Of a stretch of DNA of 7,577 bases, positions 1 through 6,638 are shown in pieces. How positions within the stretch are numbered: the stretch's first letter is position 1; every line of letters starts with the position of its first letter. Location: NCBI GenBank assembly GCA_002404375.1, contig DHJO01000036.1, positions 20,510 to 28,086 on the forward strand. The letters run 5' to 3'. A model generated the notes under the pieces. That model worked only from the letters and a program-made list of their open reading frames with translations, ran no database searches and was not told the DNA's origin. Source of the DNA: Gemmatimonadales bacterium UBA4718 (GTDB lineage: Bacteria; Gemmatimonadota; Gemmatimonadetes; Gemmatimonadales; Gemmatimonadaceae). The translations under genes were made by a program, and so were the position numbers.

Positions 1-274
1 GTTTCGCCTTGGGAAGCGGCATTTCCTTGAGCGTTGACTGTGCCGCACTCGGCTGCGTAACAGACGTAGTGGCTTTGGCTTGGCCGCTCTTCACTTCTCC
101 GATAGCCCTCTCGCCCGCCGGAGCGGCGACGATCGAGACCCGATACATGGGCGGCAAGGCGACCGGCTTGCGCTCCTTGAGCGTGTTGAAGAGGAGCGTC
201 GCGACCGCCGCGTGAAGGATCGCCGAGAGCGTAAAGGGGGCAATGTGTCGTGATCCACCCGCTCCGCTCGCCAT
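1..274 (-). CDS. TolA/TonB-like energy-transducing protein, N-terminal part (runs off window)
   Basis: This is the third member of a TolQ-TolR-TolA or ExbB-ExbD-TonB type system: an inner-membrane-anchored periplasmic protein that passes proton-motive-force energy to the outer membrane. I see an ATG at 274 followed by 91 open codons to the window edge. A short N-terminus leads into one hydrophobic helix (about residues 11-30). In it, Ser17 and His21 reproduce the Ser-x3-His spacing of the TonB/TolA anchor, and Leu28 also fits the family's SHLS pattern; the last position (residue 32) is Leu rather than Ser. A Lys/Arg cluster follows, then a Pro/Ala/Lys/Thr/Ser-rich linker start. The gene begins 4 bases after the tolR stop, with GAGGTG about 10 bases upstream. 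Its C-terminal domain lies outside the window, so TolA and TonB cannot be separated. A complete Tol system would normally have tolB and pal beyond it. Confidence 0.85.
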   Translation of the reverse strand, partial: MASGAGGSRHIAPFTLSAILHAAVATLLFNTLKERKPVALPPMYRVSIVAAPAGERAIGEVKSGQAKATTSVTQPSAAQSTLKEMPLPKAK

Positions 275-278
275 CCGT

Positions 279-695
279 CTATTTCACCTCGGGAGGCTCG
301 GCGACGAGTCCTATGTCGCCCACGCCGCTCGCCCGCATTATCGCCAGAACTTTCACCACGGAGCCATAGGGAACACGGTCGTCGGCTCGCAGGTAAACCC
401 CGCCGCTTCCTCGTCGATTGGCGAGCGCTTTGAAGCTTGAGGTGAATTGGGTGAGGCTTAGACGCGCCTCGTCGACATAGATGGCACCCGTGCGATCGAC
501 CGTCACGGTGAGCCCGCTCTTCGACTCCAGCGGCCGCGACTGTGCCTTTGGCAGCGTGATGTCCACTCCACCCTGCATCATCGGCGCGGTAATCATGAAG
601 ATGATCATGAGCAGCATCATCACGTCGATGAGACTCACGACGTTGATCTCCGCGTTGAGCACCAGCCGGTCGCGGCCACGCCCACGACGCGCCAT
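279..695 (-). CDS. tolR: TolR/ExbD-family biopolymer transport protein
   Basis: This is the membrane-anchored, periplasmic partner of the TolQ/ExbB proton channel; its transmembrane Asp takes part in proton passage. The protein is 138 residues, normal for the family. It has a basic cytoplasmic N-terminus (residues 1-10), then the hallmark segment with NAEINVVSLID at 14-24, placing the conserved Asp at 24, and one transmembrane helix to about 39. The periplasmic domain includes VYLRADDRVPYGSVVKVL (100-117) and ends GLVAEPPE, typical of ExbD/TolR. The ATG overlaps the last base of the tolQ stop (TAATG arrangement), and a GGGAGG ribosome-binding site sits about 10 bases upstream. The Tol name is preferred over Exb because the neighbouring gene resembles TolA and no iron-uptake gene is seen. 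That preference is inference; the family call is secure. Confidence 0.93.
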   Translation of the reverse strand: MARRGRGRDRLVLNAEINVVSLIDVMMLLMIIFMITAPMMQGGVDITLPKAQSRPLESKSGLTVTVDRTGAIYVDEARLSLTQFTSSFKALANRRGSGGVYLRADDRVPYGSVVKVLAIMRASGVGDIGLVAEPPEVK

Positions 696-1411
696 TAGAT
701 CCGTCCCTCCCGCACCAGCAATGCAATCAACTCGGAACCGAAACTCTCGAGCTGGCCCTCGATCTTGTTGAGACGGGACGCGAAAATGTTGTAGGCGAAT
801 ACGGCGGGGATTGCCACGCTCAGAGCAGCCGCGGTTGCGATCAGCGCTTCAGCGACGCCAGGAGCGACAGCACCAATATTTCCCGACCCCTTTGCCGCGA
901 TTCCGACGAAGGCGTCGATGACGCCGAGCACGGTGCCAAGGAGTCCGATGAGGGGGCTGACGGACCCGATGGTGGCGAGCGACGGAACCCAGCGACTCAA
1001 TCGGTCTCTCTCGGAAGTCGTTTCCGCATCGAGCACGAGTTTGAGCGCTTCCACCTGTGAGGCGCTGAACCGCGCCGAACGCTCCGAGGTTCCGGAGAGA
1101 CCGGGCGTCGTCTCCTCGATGAAGCGCATCGCGCGCTCCATGATCACTGCCGGTGGTCCGTTGCTCCGACGCGCCATCTGTGCGGCGCCTTCGACGCTAT
1201 GCGCGCCGGCGAACTCGTACGCGAAAGAATACGTGATTCGCGCCGCGCGCCGCAGCTCGTACCACTTGGTGAAGATGATCCCCCAACTGATGAGCGACAG
1301 CACGACGAGGATTCCGAGGATGAATTTTGTCGCGCCAGTTGAGCTCGTGATCAGCTCCATCGGGGAGCTAGGTATTGCCTGCGCGAGCTGCAGGATCAGC
1401 AACGGCGTCAA
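695..1411 (-). CDS. tolQ: TolQ/ExbB/MotA-family proton channel protein
   Basis: This is the inner-membrane proton channel subunit that works with TolR and the TolA/TonB-like protein. The protein is 238 residues with three predicted transmembrane helices (about 29-49, 142-168, 186-208). Helices 2 and 3 carry the family signature: ATIGSVSPLIGLLGTVLG (147-164) with Thr160, and VAPGVAEALIATAAALSVAI (182-201) with Thr193. The start is a judgement call. I chose TTG at 1411 because it overlaps the epimerase stop (TTGA) and has GGAG 7 bases upstream, and because the extra residues (TPLLILQLAQ) look like the hydrophobic leader of related proteins. ATG at 1360 is an alternative that would give 221 residues, but it has no obvious ribosome-binding site. 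The long cytoplasmic loop (about 50-141) lies between helices 1 and 2, as expected. Confidence 0.93.
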   Translation of the reverse strand: MTPLLILQLAQAIPSSPMELITSSTGATKFILGILVVLSLISWGIIFTKWYELRRAARITYSFAYEFAGAHSVEGAAQMARRSNGPPAVIMERAMRFIEETTPGLSGTSERSARFSASQVEALKLVLDAETTSERDRLSRWVPSLATIGSVSPLIGLLGTVLGVIDAFVGIAAKGSGNIGAVAPGVAEALIATAAALSVAIPAVFAYNIFASRLNKIEGQLESFGSELIALLVREGRI

Positions 1412-2370
1412 ACGGCTACTCCACTGACTTGTTTCTCGAACCAGGCGAAAGTCATGGCGAGTCCCTCGGGCAGCGTCACCTGCGGCGTCCACCCGAGCAG
1501 CTCGCGCGCTTTGTCGGCGTTGACGAAAGACTCCTGCTGCTCGCCAGGACGGTGCGGGGCAAACTCGATTGGCACTTTAATTCCGGCAACTTCCTGGAGC
1601 AGCGTTGCGATCTCGATCACGCTCGTCCCCTTGCCAGTTCCAATGTTGAATGCGCGTGCGTCCAGACGTCCCTTCGGCGGAAGTGGCTCCGTCGCGGCTA
1701 GATACACGGCGTGCGCAACATCACCGACGTAAACGTAGTCGCGCGTCTGCAGTCCGTCTCCGAAAATGGTGAGCGGCCGATTGCTGAGAATGCGGCCGCA
1801 GAAAATTGCGACCACTCCTGCCTCGCCGTGAGGATCCTGCCTCGGCCCGTACACGTTCCCAAAGCGGAGCGCGGCGGAATCCAAGTTGTGAACGTGGCCA
1901 AAATACGCGAGATAGTACTCGGTGCTCAGCTTGGCGATCGCATAGGGCGATTCCGGATCCTTCGGGTAGGTCTCGTGGTTGGGGGGGGTTGTGAAGTCAC
2001 CATAGAGGGCTCCGCCAGTGGAGCTGAACACGACGCGAGTTCCAGCTCCGGCCGCGCGCAGCGCCTCCATGAGATTGAGCGTGCCGACGATGTTGATGGT
2101 TGCGTCGGCAATGGGATCCGCGACGCTCTTCCGGACGTCGATCTGCGCCGCAAGATGAGCGATGACGTCGAAATTCTGCTCCGTCACCAGCCGCACCAGC
2201 TCCGGTGAATTCACGCTGATCTCATGAAGCTTCGCCTCTCCCGGGGCGTTCTCTCTCCTTCCGGTAGAGAGATCGTCGACGATCGTGACTTCCCACTCCT
2301 TTTCCAGAAAGAGATCGGCGACGTGCGAGCCGATGAAGCCGGCGCCCCCGGTGACGAGGACTTTACGCAT
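1408..2370 (-). CDS. NAD-dependent epimerase/dehydratase, UDP-glucose 4-epimerase-like (extended SDR)
   Basis: This is a cytoplasmic nucleotide-sugar enzyme of the extended short-chain dehydrogenase/reductase family. Of 320 residues, the N-terminus forms a Rossmann fold with TGGAGFIGS (7-15; Gly8-x2-Gly11-x2-Gly14), acidic residues 32-33 after beta-2 for NAD ribose binding, and LSTG at 34-37. HLAAQ is at 72-76. The active site shows Ser117/Thr118 and the Tyr143-x3-Lys147 pair in SPYAIAK. LRFGNVYGPRQDP (168-180) and the FGDGLQTRDYVYVGDV stretch (203-218) are typical of GalE-like and related sugar epimerases. Known relatives interconvert UDP-glucose and UDP-galactose, or act on UDP-GlcA or UDP-GlcNAc; the sequence alone does not fix the substrate. 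The ATG at 2370 overlaps the 3' end of hemA by 8 bases, and GAGG lies about 13 bases upstream. The product may feed lipopolysaccharide or exopolysaccharide synthesis, fitting the downstream envelope genes. A C8 tract encodes residues 128-130. Confidence 0.92.
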   Translation of the reverse strand: MRKVLVTGGAGFIGSHVADLFLEKEWEVTIVDDLSTGRRENAPGEAKLHEISVNSPELVRLVTEQNFDVIAHLAAQIDVRKSVADPIADATINIVGTLNLMEALRAAGAGTRVVFSSTGGALYGDFTTPPNHETYPKDPESPYAIAKLSTEYYLAYFGHVHNLDSAALRFGNVYGPRQDPHGEAGVVAIFCGRILSNRPLTIFGDGLQTRDYVYVGDVAHAVYLAATEPLPPKGRLDARAFNIGTGKGTSVIEIATLLQEVAGIKVPIEFAPHRPGEQQESFVNADKARELLGWTPQVTLPEGLAMTFAWFEKQVSGVAV

Positions 2371-3700
2371 TGAGATCTGTTCCCTCGGGGACAGGCGCGT
2401 CCGGTTGCGTCCCAGTGGTCGAGTCGGCGGCCTCAGTCGGGCGAGAGTCCCCTTTCTCTCCGAGAGCGAAGAGATATCTCGCGGCGTCGACGACGCCGAG
2501 TCCGCGACCATTCGCCGCCGCAGACTTGAGTCGCACACTCGGCTCGTGCAGGAACTTGTTCATCAGCGCTCTGGAAAAATGCTCGAGCGCCCGTTTCTGT
2601 TCCGCCGACAGCGGGCCGATGCGTTTCAGGGCCGCGGCAAGCTCCGCACTCCGAACTTTCTCCATCTCTTCTCTGAACTCCCGGACAACCGGGACAGCGG
2701 CGAGCCCCGCAACCCAGTCCCAGTAAATCCGCACTTCCTCGGCGATGATTCTCTGCGCGGCGGGAATGTCCTCCTCACGCCGCTCGAGATTTGCGGCGGC
2801 GGCAGCCCGAAGATCGTCGAGGTCGTAGAGAAAGACGTTGTCGAGATCTCCGACCGCGGCTTCCACGTCCCTCGGCAACGCGATGTCCAGAATGCAGAGA
2901 GGCTTGTCGCCGCGGGCATCGACCGCGTCCCGCACGCGAGGCACCGTCACAACCGGCACAGGAGAAGCGGTCGAACAAAGGAGGACATCCACTTCACTGA
3001 GCGATTTCCAGCACTCCTCGTAGTGCATTGCGGTTGCCGCGTGACGCTCCGCCAACGACTGTGCGCGCTCAAAAGTGCGGTTGGCCACTATCGCAACCCT
3101 CACTCCCTCGTTTTGCAGGCACTCCAGCGCAATCTCCGCGACATCACCCGCGCCAAGGATCATCGCACGACGCCCCTTCAGACTGCCAAAGATTTTCTTG
3201 GCGAGCTGTACGGCGGCCGAGCTGACTGATGCAGCGCCGCGGCCGATCCCCGTTTCTTCCCTCGCGCGCGCGGCAACGAGAAGCGCGCTCTGGAACATGC
3301 GGTTGAGGATAGGGCCCGACTCGCCACGGCATTCTTCCCACGCCTCCTTCACCTGGCCGTGTATCTGCGCTTCACCGAGTATCATCGACTCGAGCCCGGC
3401 GGCGACGCCGAAAAGGTGCGTGGCAACATCGTGATCTCGGCGAGAATAGATGAATTGCGAGGCGTCCTCGCCCAGCCGCGCCGAGAGAATCTCCGTGATC
3501 CGCGCGACCGAATCCCCATTCTGCTCGACAGCGTAGATCTCTGTGCGGTTGCACGTCGATAGAACTACGCCCTCGCGGATCAGGCCGGCGTCGCGCATCT
3601 GAGCGAGCTCGCGAATGGCTTCCTGCGGGCGAAAGGCGAGCTTCTCCCGGACCTCGATCGGGGCCGTAGCGTGGCTTACACCGGCAACAATCACCGCCAC
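2363..3700 (-). CDS. hemA: Glutamyl-tRNA reductase
   Basis: This enzyme reduces glutamyl-tRNA(Glu) with NADPH to glutamate-1-semialdehyde, the first committed step of C5-pathway tetrapyrrole synthesis. It is 445 residues, slightly long for the family. The N-terminal catalytic domain has GVSHATAPIEVREKLAF (7-23) and the nucleophile Cys50 in LSTCNRTEIY (47-56). The conserved HLFGVAAGLESMILGEAQI lies at 95-113. The NADPH-binding domain carries ILGAGDVAE (181-189) and ANRTFERA (206-213). A helical C-terminal dimerisation domain ends near 412. About 30 further residues, rich in Asp, Glu, Pro and Thr, look disordered. I chose GTG at 3700 because AGAAGG precedes it closely, it gives the correct family N-terminus, and it overlaps the upstream gene by 10 bases. 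The 3' end overlaps the epimerase start. Confidence 0.96.
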   Translation of the reverse strand: MAVIVAGVSHATAPIEVREKLAFRPQEAIRELAQMRDAGLIREGVVLSTCNRTEIYAVEQNGDSVARITEILSARLGEDASQFIYSRRDHDVATHLFGVAAGLESMILGEAQIHGQVKEAWEECRGESGPILNRMFQSALLVAARAREETGIGRGAASVSSAAVQLAKKIFGSLKGRRAMILGAGDVAEIALECLQNEGVRVAIVANRTFERAQSLAERHAATAMHYEECWKSLSEVDVLLCSTASPVPVVTVPRVRDAVDARGDKPLCILDIALPRDVEAAVGDLDNVFLYDLDDLRAAAAANLERREEDIPAAQRIIAEEVRIYWDWVAGLAAVPVVREFREEMEKVRSAELAAALKRIGPLSAEQKRALEHFSRALMNKFLHEPSVRLKSAAANGRGLGVVDAARYLFALGEKGDSRPTEAADSTTGTQPDAPVPEGTDLNA

Positions 3701-4296
3701 GTATCCACCTTCTCGGTGAAGGATCCGTCTTCCACGGAGCTGCAGAAGTCGTCGGCGAGCAGCTTGGGCGCCGCGTCCCGCCAACGCTCATCTCCACCGG
3801 CGATCAGGCGTGACCGCAATCCACGGAGGGCGGAGACGGCGCGGCCGTAGCGCGCGTCGAACCGCTCTGCGATCGCGTCGCGAATTCTGGCCGCCGCTCC
3901 GGGCACACCACCAGCGGAGACCGCGATTGTGACATCGCCTGAGCGGTGCAGCGCCATCGTGTGGAAGTTTCCCTCGTCGGGAAAGTCGGTGATGTTCACC
4001 AGCTTTCCGTGCGCGCGGGCATCGACCGCAACCTGCGCATTCACATCGCGCGAATCCGTCGCGGCGATCACGAGCGTGGCTTCGCCCAGATGGCCCGACC
4101 GGTATGACTCTCGCAAAATGGACAGGCGCCGTGCGCGCTCCGCCTCAGCCAGCTCTGGTGTGACCTCGGGTGAAACGACTCTGACCCGAGCGCCCGCTTC
4201 GACGAGCGCGAGCGCTTTGCGCGTACCGACGGACCCGCCGCCTATAACCACCGCGGTCAATCGCTCGCCGTGCAGCGCGATCGGAAAGTCGCTCAC
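3691..4296 (-). CDS. Siroheme synthase N-terminal type: precorrin-2 dehydrogenase / sirohydrochlorin ferrochelatase
   Basis: This cytoplasmic protein likely oxidises precorrin-2 to sirohydrochlorin with NAD and may insert iron to give siroheme, the cofactor of sulfite and nitrite reductases. The 201 residues correspond to the N-terminal module of CysG (also Met8p/SirC). The NAD-binding motif VIGGGSVGTRKA is at 17-28 and VIAATDSRDVN at 76-86. VNITDFPDEGNF at 100-111 places an Asp at 104, matching the catalytic Asp104 reported for CysG. DVTIAVSAGG (121-130) and ARIRDAIAERF (136-146) complete the family pattern. There is no methyltransferase (SUMT) domain, so uroporphyrinogen III methylation must come from elsewhere. 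I chose GTG at 4296, which overlaps the upstream stop as GTGA; no strong ribosome-binding site is visible, which suggests coupled translation. Whether it is bifunctional or dehydrogenase-only cannot be told from the sequence. Confidence 0.9.
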   Translation of the reverse strand: MSDFPIALHGERLTAVVIGGGSVGTRKALALVEAGARVRVVSPEVTPELAEAERARRLSILRESYRSGHLGEATLVIAATDSRDVNAQVAVDARAHGKLVNITDFPDEGNFHTMALHRSGDVTIAVSAGGVPGAAARIRDAIAERFDARYGRAVSALRGLRSRLIAGGDERWRDAAPKLLADDFCSSVEDGSFTEKVDTWR

Positions 4297-5099
4297 AGGA
4301 ACTGTCCGCGGTTGAGCGATGCCATCCGGAATACCAGATAGAGCGCGATGATGCTGGCAAAGGTTACCGCCGACATGAGCGCCGCGCGTCGAGCCTGCCA
4401 GCCCCGCAAAACCCGCCCGAGCACGAGCGCGCTCACGCCGATCCATGCCGCCATTCCCCAGATGATCTGCGGCACCACGAGTGCCCGATACTGAAACGAA
4501 TAGGCGATCGCCAGGGAAAGTCCGAGCGTAAGCCCGAAAAAGCCGGCGATCGACGCGACGTGGTTTACCCGATCCAGCGTGTCGAGTGGCGGAAAGAATC
4601 TGAAGATCGCGCCGAAACGGGCAGACTTGAGCTCGCGCCTGGCGACGAGATACATCGTCCCGGCCGCGGCCGCAGTCGCGTACGCGGCGATCCCGATGAA
4701 GCTGAGCACGATGTGCATCGCGAGCCACACGGCGCGAGTACCTTGCGGCTCGAGGAAGGGCTGCATGCCGGTAATGTTGCCGGCCATCGTGACGAGCGCG
4801 GCGAGCGGCGCGGCCACGAGGGTCAGGCTCACCTCTCGCGCCAGACTCTCCACGATCAGCAGCGAGAGGGCGAGCACCAGCCCCGCGAAGGAGAGGCCCG
4901 GCCCGAGTCCGGTGAGAGAGGCGGCGCCGGCCTGCCGGGTGAGACCCGCGAGGGCCGTGGCATGCGCCCCAATGCCGAGCAGGAGGGCGATTACGACGCC
5001 GCTAACCGGCGCCTTTACGCGGCGGGCAAAAGGCAGCGCCGCGATGGCGGCGGCGCCGACGTAAAACGTGATGGCAATGAAGTGGGCGATCGCGATCAT
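4293..5099 (-). CDS. ccsA: CcsA/HemX-family (cytochrome c assembly) integral membrane protein
   Basis: This is a polytopic inner-membrane protein of the family that includes CcsA (heme delivery for cytochrome c) and HemX (modulator of glutamyl-tRNA reductase level in Bacillus). Of 268 residues I count about eight hydrophobic segments, near 2-23, 32-52, 68-86, 90-107, 125-152, 184-202, 212-231 and 241-258. Family-type features are His129 in WLAMHIVLSFIGIAAY (125-140), the LDTLDRVNHVASIAGF stretch (172-187) with His180, and IIWGMAAW (212-219). The full WGxxWxWD heme-binding motif of true CcsA/CcmC proteins is not present; only a WG...W remnant is seen. That remnant, the small size and the position directly before the siroheme gene and hemA favour a HemX-like role. 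The ccsA symbol is a family label only. The ATG at 5099 sits in a predicted hairpin loop, with a weak AGGG 6 bases upstream. Confidence 0.82.
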   Translation of the reverse strand: MIAIAHFIAITFYVGAAAIAALPFARRVKAPVSGVVIALLLGIGAHATALAGLTRQAGAASLTGLGPGLSFAGLVLALSLLIVESLAREVSLTLVAAPLAALVTMAGNITGMQPFLEPQGTRAVWLAMHIVLSFIGIAAYATAAAAGTMYLVARRELKSARFGAIFRFFPPLDTLDRVNHVASIAGFFGLTLGLSLAIAYSFQYRALVVPQIIWGMAAWIGVSALVLGRVLRGWQARRAALMSAVTFASIIALYLVFRMASLNRGQFL

Positions 5100-5108
5100 T
5101 GATCGCCC
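5084..5108 (-). promoter_or_regulatory. Inverted repeat enclosing the start codon of the CcsA/HemX gene (possible translation-control hairpin)
   Basis: GGGCGATC (5084-5091) and GATCGCCC (5101-5108) are perfect 8-base inverted repeats around a 9-base loop. In the minus-strand transcript the AUG (5099-5097) lies in the loop, and the GGG of the only Shine-Dalgarno-like AGGG lies in the 5' arm of the stem. The repeat is seen directly; a regulatory role is inference. It could also be a chance product of overlapping GATCGC words, since the 3' arm is coding sequence. Confidence 0.4.
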
Positions 5109-5124
5109 TAATTTAATTCCCTGC

Positions 5125-5139
5125 CGCCCTTTTAGGGCG
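5125..5139. repeat. Short inverted repeat in the LysM-to-ccsA intergenic gap
   Basis: CGCCCT (5125-5130) and AGGGCG (5134-5139) form a perfect 6-bp stem with a TTT loop, followed on the plus strand by CTTTT. It lies in the 116-base gap between the stop of the LysM gene and the start of the ccsA/hemX-led operon, both on the minus strand. It could end LysM-gene transcription or serve as an operator for the operon. The T-run is on the plus-strand side, the wrong side for a minus-strand intrinsic terminator, so the role stays open. The AT-rich stretch next to it (5111-5118) is the best place for a -10 element, but I see no good -35 match. Confidence 0.3.
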
Positions 5140-5215
5140 CTTTTAGCACCGCAGCAACGCGCTCGCGGGTTGCCGCTCGCTGGCCGTACGCTTCAGCTGA
5201 TGTGTCGCTGGTCCG

Positions 5216-6454
5216 TTACGGCGTTGTGCCGGTCAAGCGAACCGCCATTCCTTCACGAATCGTCGGCTGAATCTGCCGCACGATGATCACGCTCGCCGCA
5301 TACGGAGTCACGCGCACGACTTGCCCGACAGCTGCCACAACCGGTGGCGCTGCCGTCTCGTTAAGCATGCCGATGGTATTGTCGATGAACGTGATCTCGT
5401 CGCCGATCTTGATGCCGTTCCTGGCGCTTGGCGATATCAGCACGTAGTGGCCGATCGAAGGAAGCACCGGCTCTTCATGGACGTAGATCACCGTTCCGCG
5501 GGTGCCGCCCGCAACAGCAGACAGCGAGCCGGTGGGTAGAGTCGCGTCGGGGACATGAGTCATCTGTTGGTCGAGCTCGATCTCTCCGAACTGGCGAACG
5601 ATGCGCGCGAGCGGCCGTTGACCGGGAGTGATCGCCTCCAGGCGGAGGATGCCCGTCGGTATTACGACTTCTCCGTTGTCACCAAGATCGGGACCAAGCA
5701 CGTACGACATGTAGGTGTCACCGAGACGCGCGACCGATCCTTTGGGCAGAGCGACATAGAGGGCGTCGTTGAGCTGGTATTTCGTGCGAAGGATGCTGAT
5801 TTTGATACCCGGTCGGTCCGCGCTGGCGACGAGTCTGCCGGCGTCCCTTGGGCCACCATCGCGATCGGCGTAGGGAGCTGCCTGAACTTCGCCGGGGCGA
5901 ACTGCACCCGCCCGGCTGCGGCCGGTCACGTCGGCGGATATCGATGCGGCGGCGCGGCTCAGCGGCGACGCAAATATGGTCAGATCCGAGCGGTTAGAGC
6001 CCTCTGTATTCTGAGGTGGTTGGGGAACGGGGCGCGTGACCACGTGCGACACGACTTCGCCGGCGCTATCGGCACGCGCGAGAGCTTCGGTCCTGACCTC
6101 CGTGCCCCAGATGCGAATGACTTCGCCCGGGTAAATCCAATGCGGGTTCTTTACGACATCGGTGTTGCGGCGGAAGATCTCCGGCCACCGAAACGGATCC
6201 TTGAGGTAGAACTTCGCCAGGTCCCAAAGCGTGTCACCCTTCTTGACCGTGTGCTTGACTTCCTTCGTGGTGTCGGCGACGACGAGCATCTGAGGGACGG
6301 TGTCAGCGCGAACAGTGTCGGGAGCGGCGGGTTTGTCTTGAGCCACCGCGCTCCTCGTCGCGCCGCACAGAAGCAGTGCCGCGCAAACAATGGAGGCGCG
6401 AGCGCCCGATCTGCTTGCGGTTCTTGACGTTGCCTTCAGAAATTGACCGATCAC
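5216..6454 (-). CDS. Secreted LysM-domain protein
   Basis: This is probably a periplasmic peptidoglycan-binding protein. Of 412 residues, a basic N-terminus and hydrophobic core (about 20-32) form a signal peptide, probably cleaved after the Ala-Val-Ala at 36-38. One LysM domain spans about 68-115: [20 protein letters not shown] opens it and [14 protein letters not shown] closes it. This LysM subtype, with RWPEIF and NPHWIYPG, is the one found in proteobacterial LysM proteins often encoded near dprA. The C-terminal half (about 215-412) resembles the matching region of those proteins, with a GDTY element at 246-249, but I cannot name a domain. A polar, low-complexity linker covers about 120-213. 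I chose GTG at 6454 because GGAG lies 6 bases upstream; the longer reading from 6511 has no ribosome-binding site and would bury the signal peptide. No catalytic domain is visible. Confidence 0.88.
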   Translation of the reverse strand: MIGQFLKATSRTASRSGARASIVCAALLLCGATRSAVAQDKPAAPDTVRADTVPQMLVVADTTKEVKHTVKKGDTLWDLAKFYLKDPFRWPEIFRRNTDVVKNPHWIYPGEVIRIWGTEVRTEALARADSAGEVVSHVVTRPVPQPPQNTEGSNRSDLTIFASPLSRAAASISADVTGRSRAGAVRPGEVQAAPYADRDGGPRDAGRLVASADRPGIKISILRTKYQLNDALYVALPKGSVARLGDTYMSYVLGPDLGDNGEVVIPTGILRLEAITPGQRPLARIVRQFGEIELDQQMTHVPDATLPTGSLSAVAGGTRGTVIYVHEEPVLPSIGHYVLISPSARNGIKIGDEITFIDNTIGMLNETAAPPVVAAVGQVVRVTPYAASVIIVRQIQPTIREGMAVRLTGTTP

Positions 6455-6572
6455 TTCGTGCTCCCGGAACTTGTCGGATGGGTAAGACGCCGCGTGTGGC
6501 GGGTCAACCATTGGACGGCACTTGGGGCGGTAAGGTCACGTAAGACGGCCCGGCGTCGGGATTTCGGTGCAA

Positions 6573-6585
6573 TCTGGCATCCAGA
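6573..6585. repeat. Small perfect inverted repeat in the divergent intergenic region
   Basis: TCTGG and CCAGA flank a CAT spacer within the 184 bases separating the divergent LysM and lipoprotein genes. It lies 54 bases before the lipoprotein start, next to a weak -10-like TATGCT at 6591-6596. It could be an operator for a dimeric regulator, but 5-base arms occur readily by chance. The rest of this intergenic region holds a separated direct repeat (GTAAGACG at 6482-6489 and 6540-6547) and no convincing promoter. Confidence 0.2.
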
Positions 6586-6638
6586 ATGCTTATGCTTCAG
6601 CTTACAGGAGACCCCAGCCTTACCCCAACGAGGGCGTC

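Noticed and set aside
91..726. Minus-strand open frame of 211 codons over tolR
   Set aside because: It is an alternate frame of tolR, very Arg/Ser-rich, and would run through the true TolA/TonB-like gene in the wrong frame.
2285..3229. Plus-strand open frame of 314 codons
   Set aside because: It lies antisense to hemA and the epimerase, has an Arg/Pro-rich composition without any domain, and no ribosome-binding site; it is a shadow of high-GC coding sequence.
4297..4728. Siroheme protein frame extended upstream to 4728
   Set aside because: The extension is an Arg-rich alternate frame of the CcsA/HemX gene; family similarity begins at the GTG at 4296.
5555..6427. Plus-strand open frame of 290 codons
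   Set aside because: It is antisense to the LysM gene, which has a signal peptide, a recognisable domain and a good start site. The antisense product is Arg-rich with no motif.
6502..6507. Minus-strand TTGACC as a -35 element for the LysM gene
   Set aside because: No acceptable -10 hexamer lies 16-18 bases downstream, so I do not call a promoter.
6455..6511. Longer start of the LysM protein at ATG 6511
   Set aside because: No ribosome-binding site precedes it and it would put 19 extra polar residues before the signal peptide; the GTG at 6454 has GGAG at good spacing.
6567..6638. Longer start of the lipoprotein at ATG 6567
   Set aside because: It would place 24 residues before the signal peptide. 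The ATG at 6639 starts directly before the basic and hydrophobic segments and has its own GAGG.
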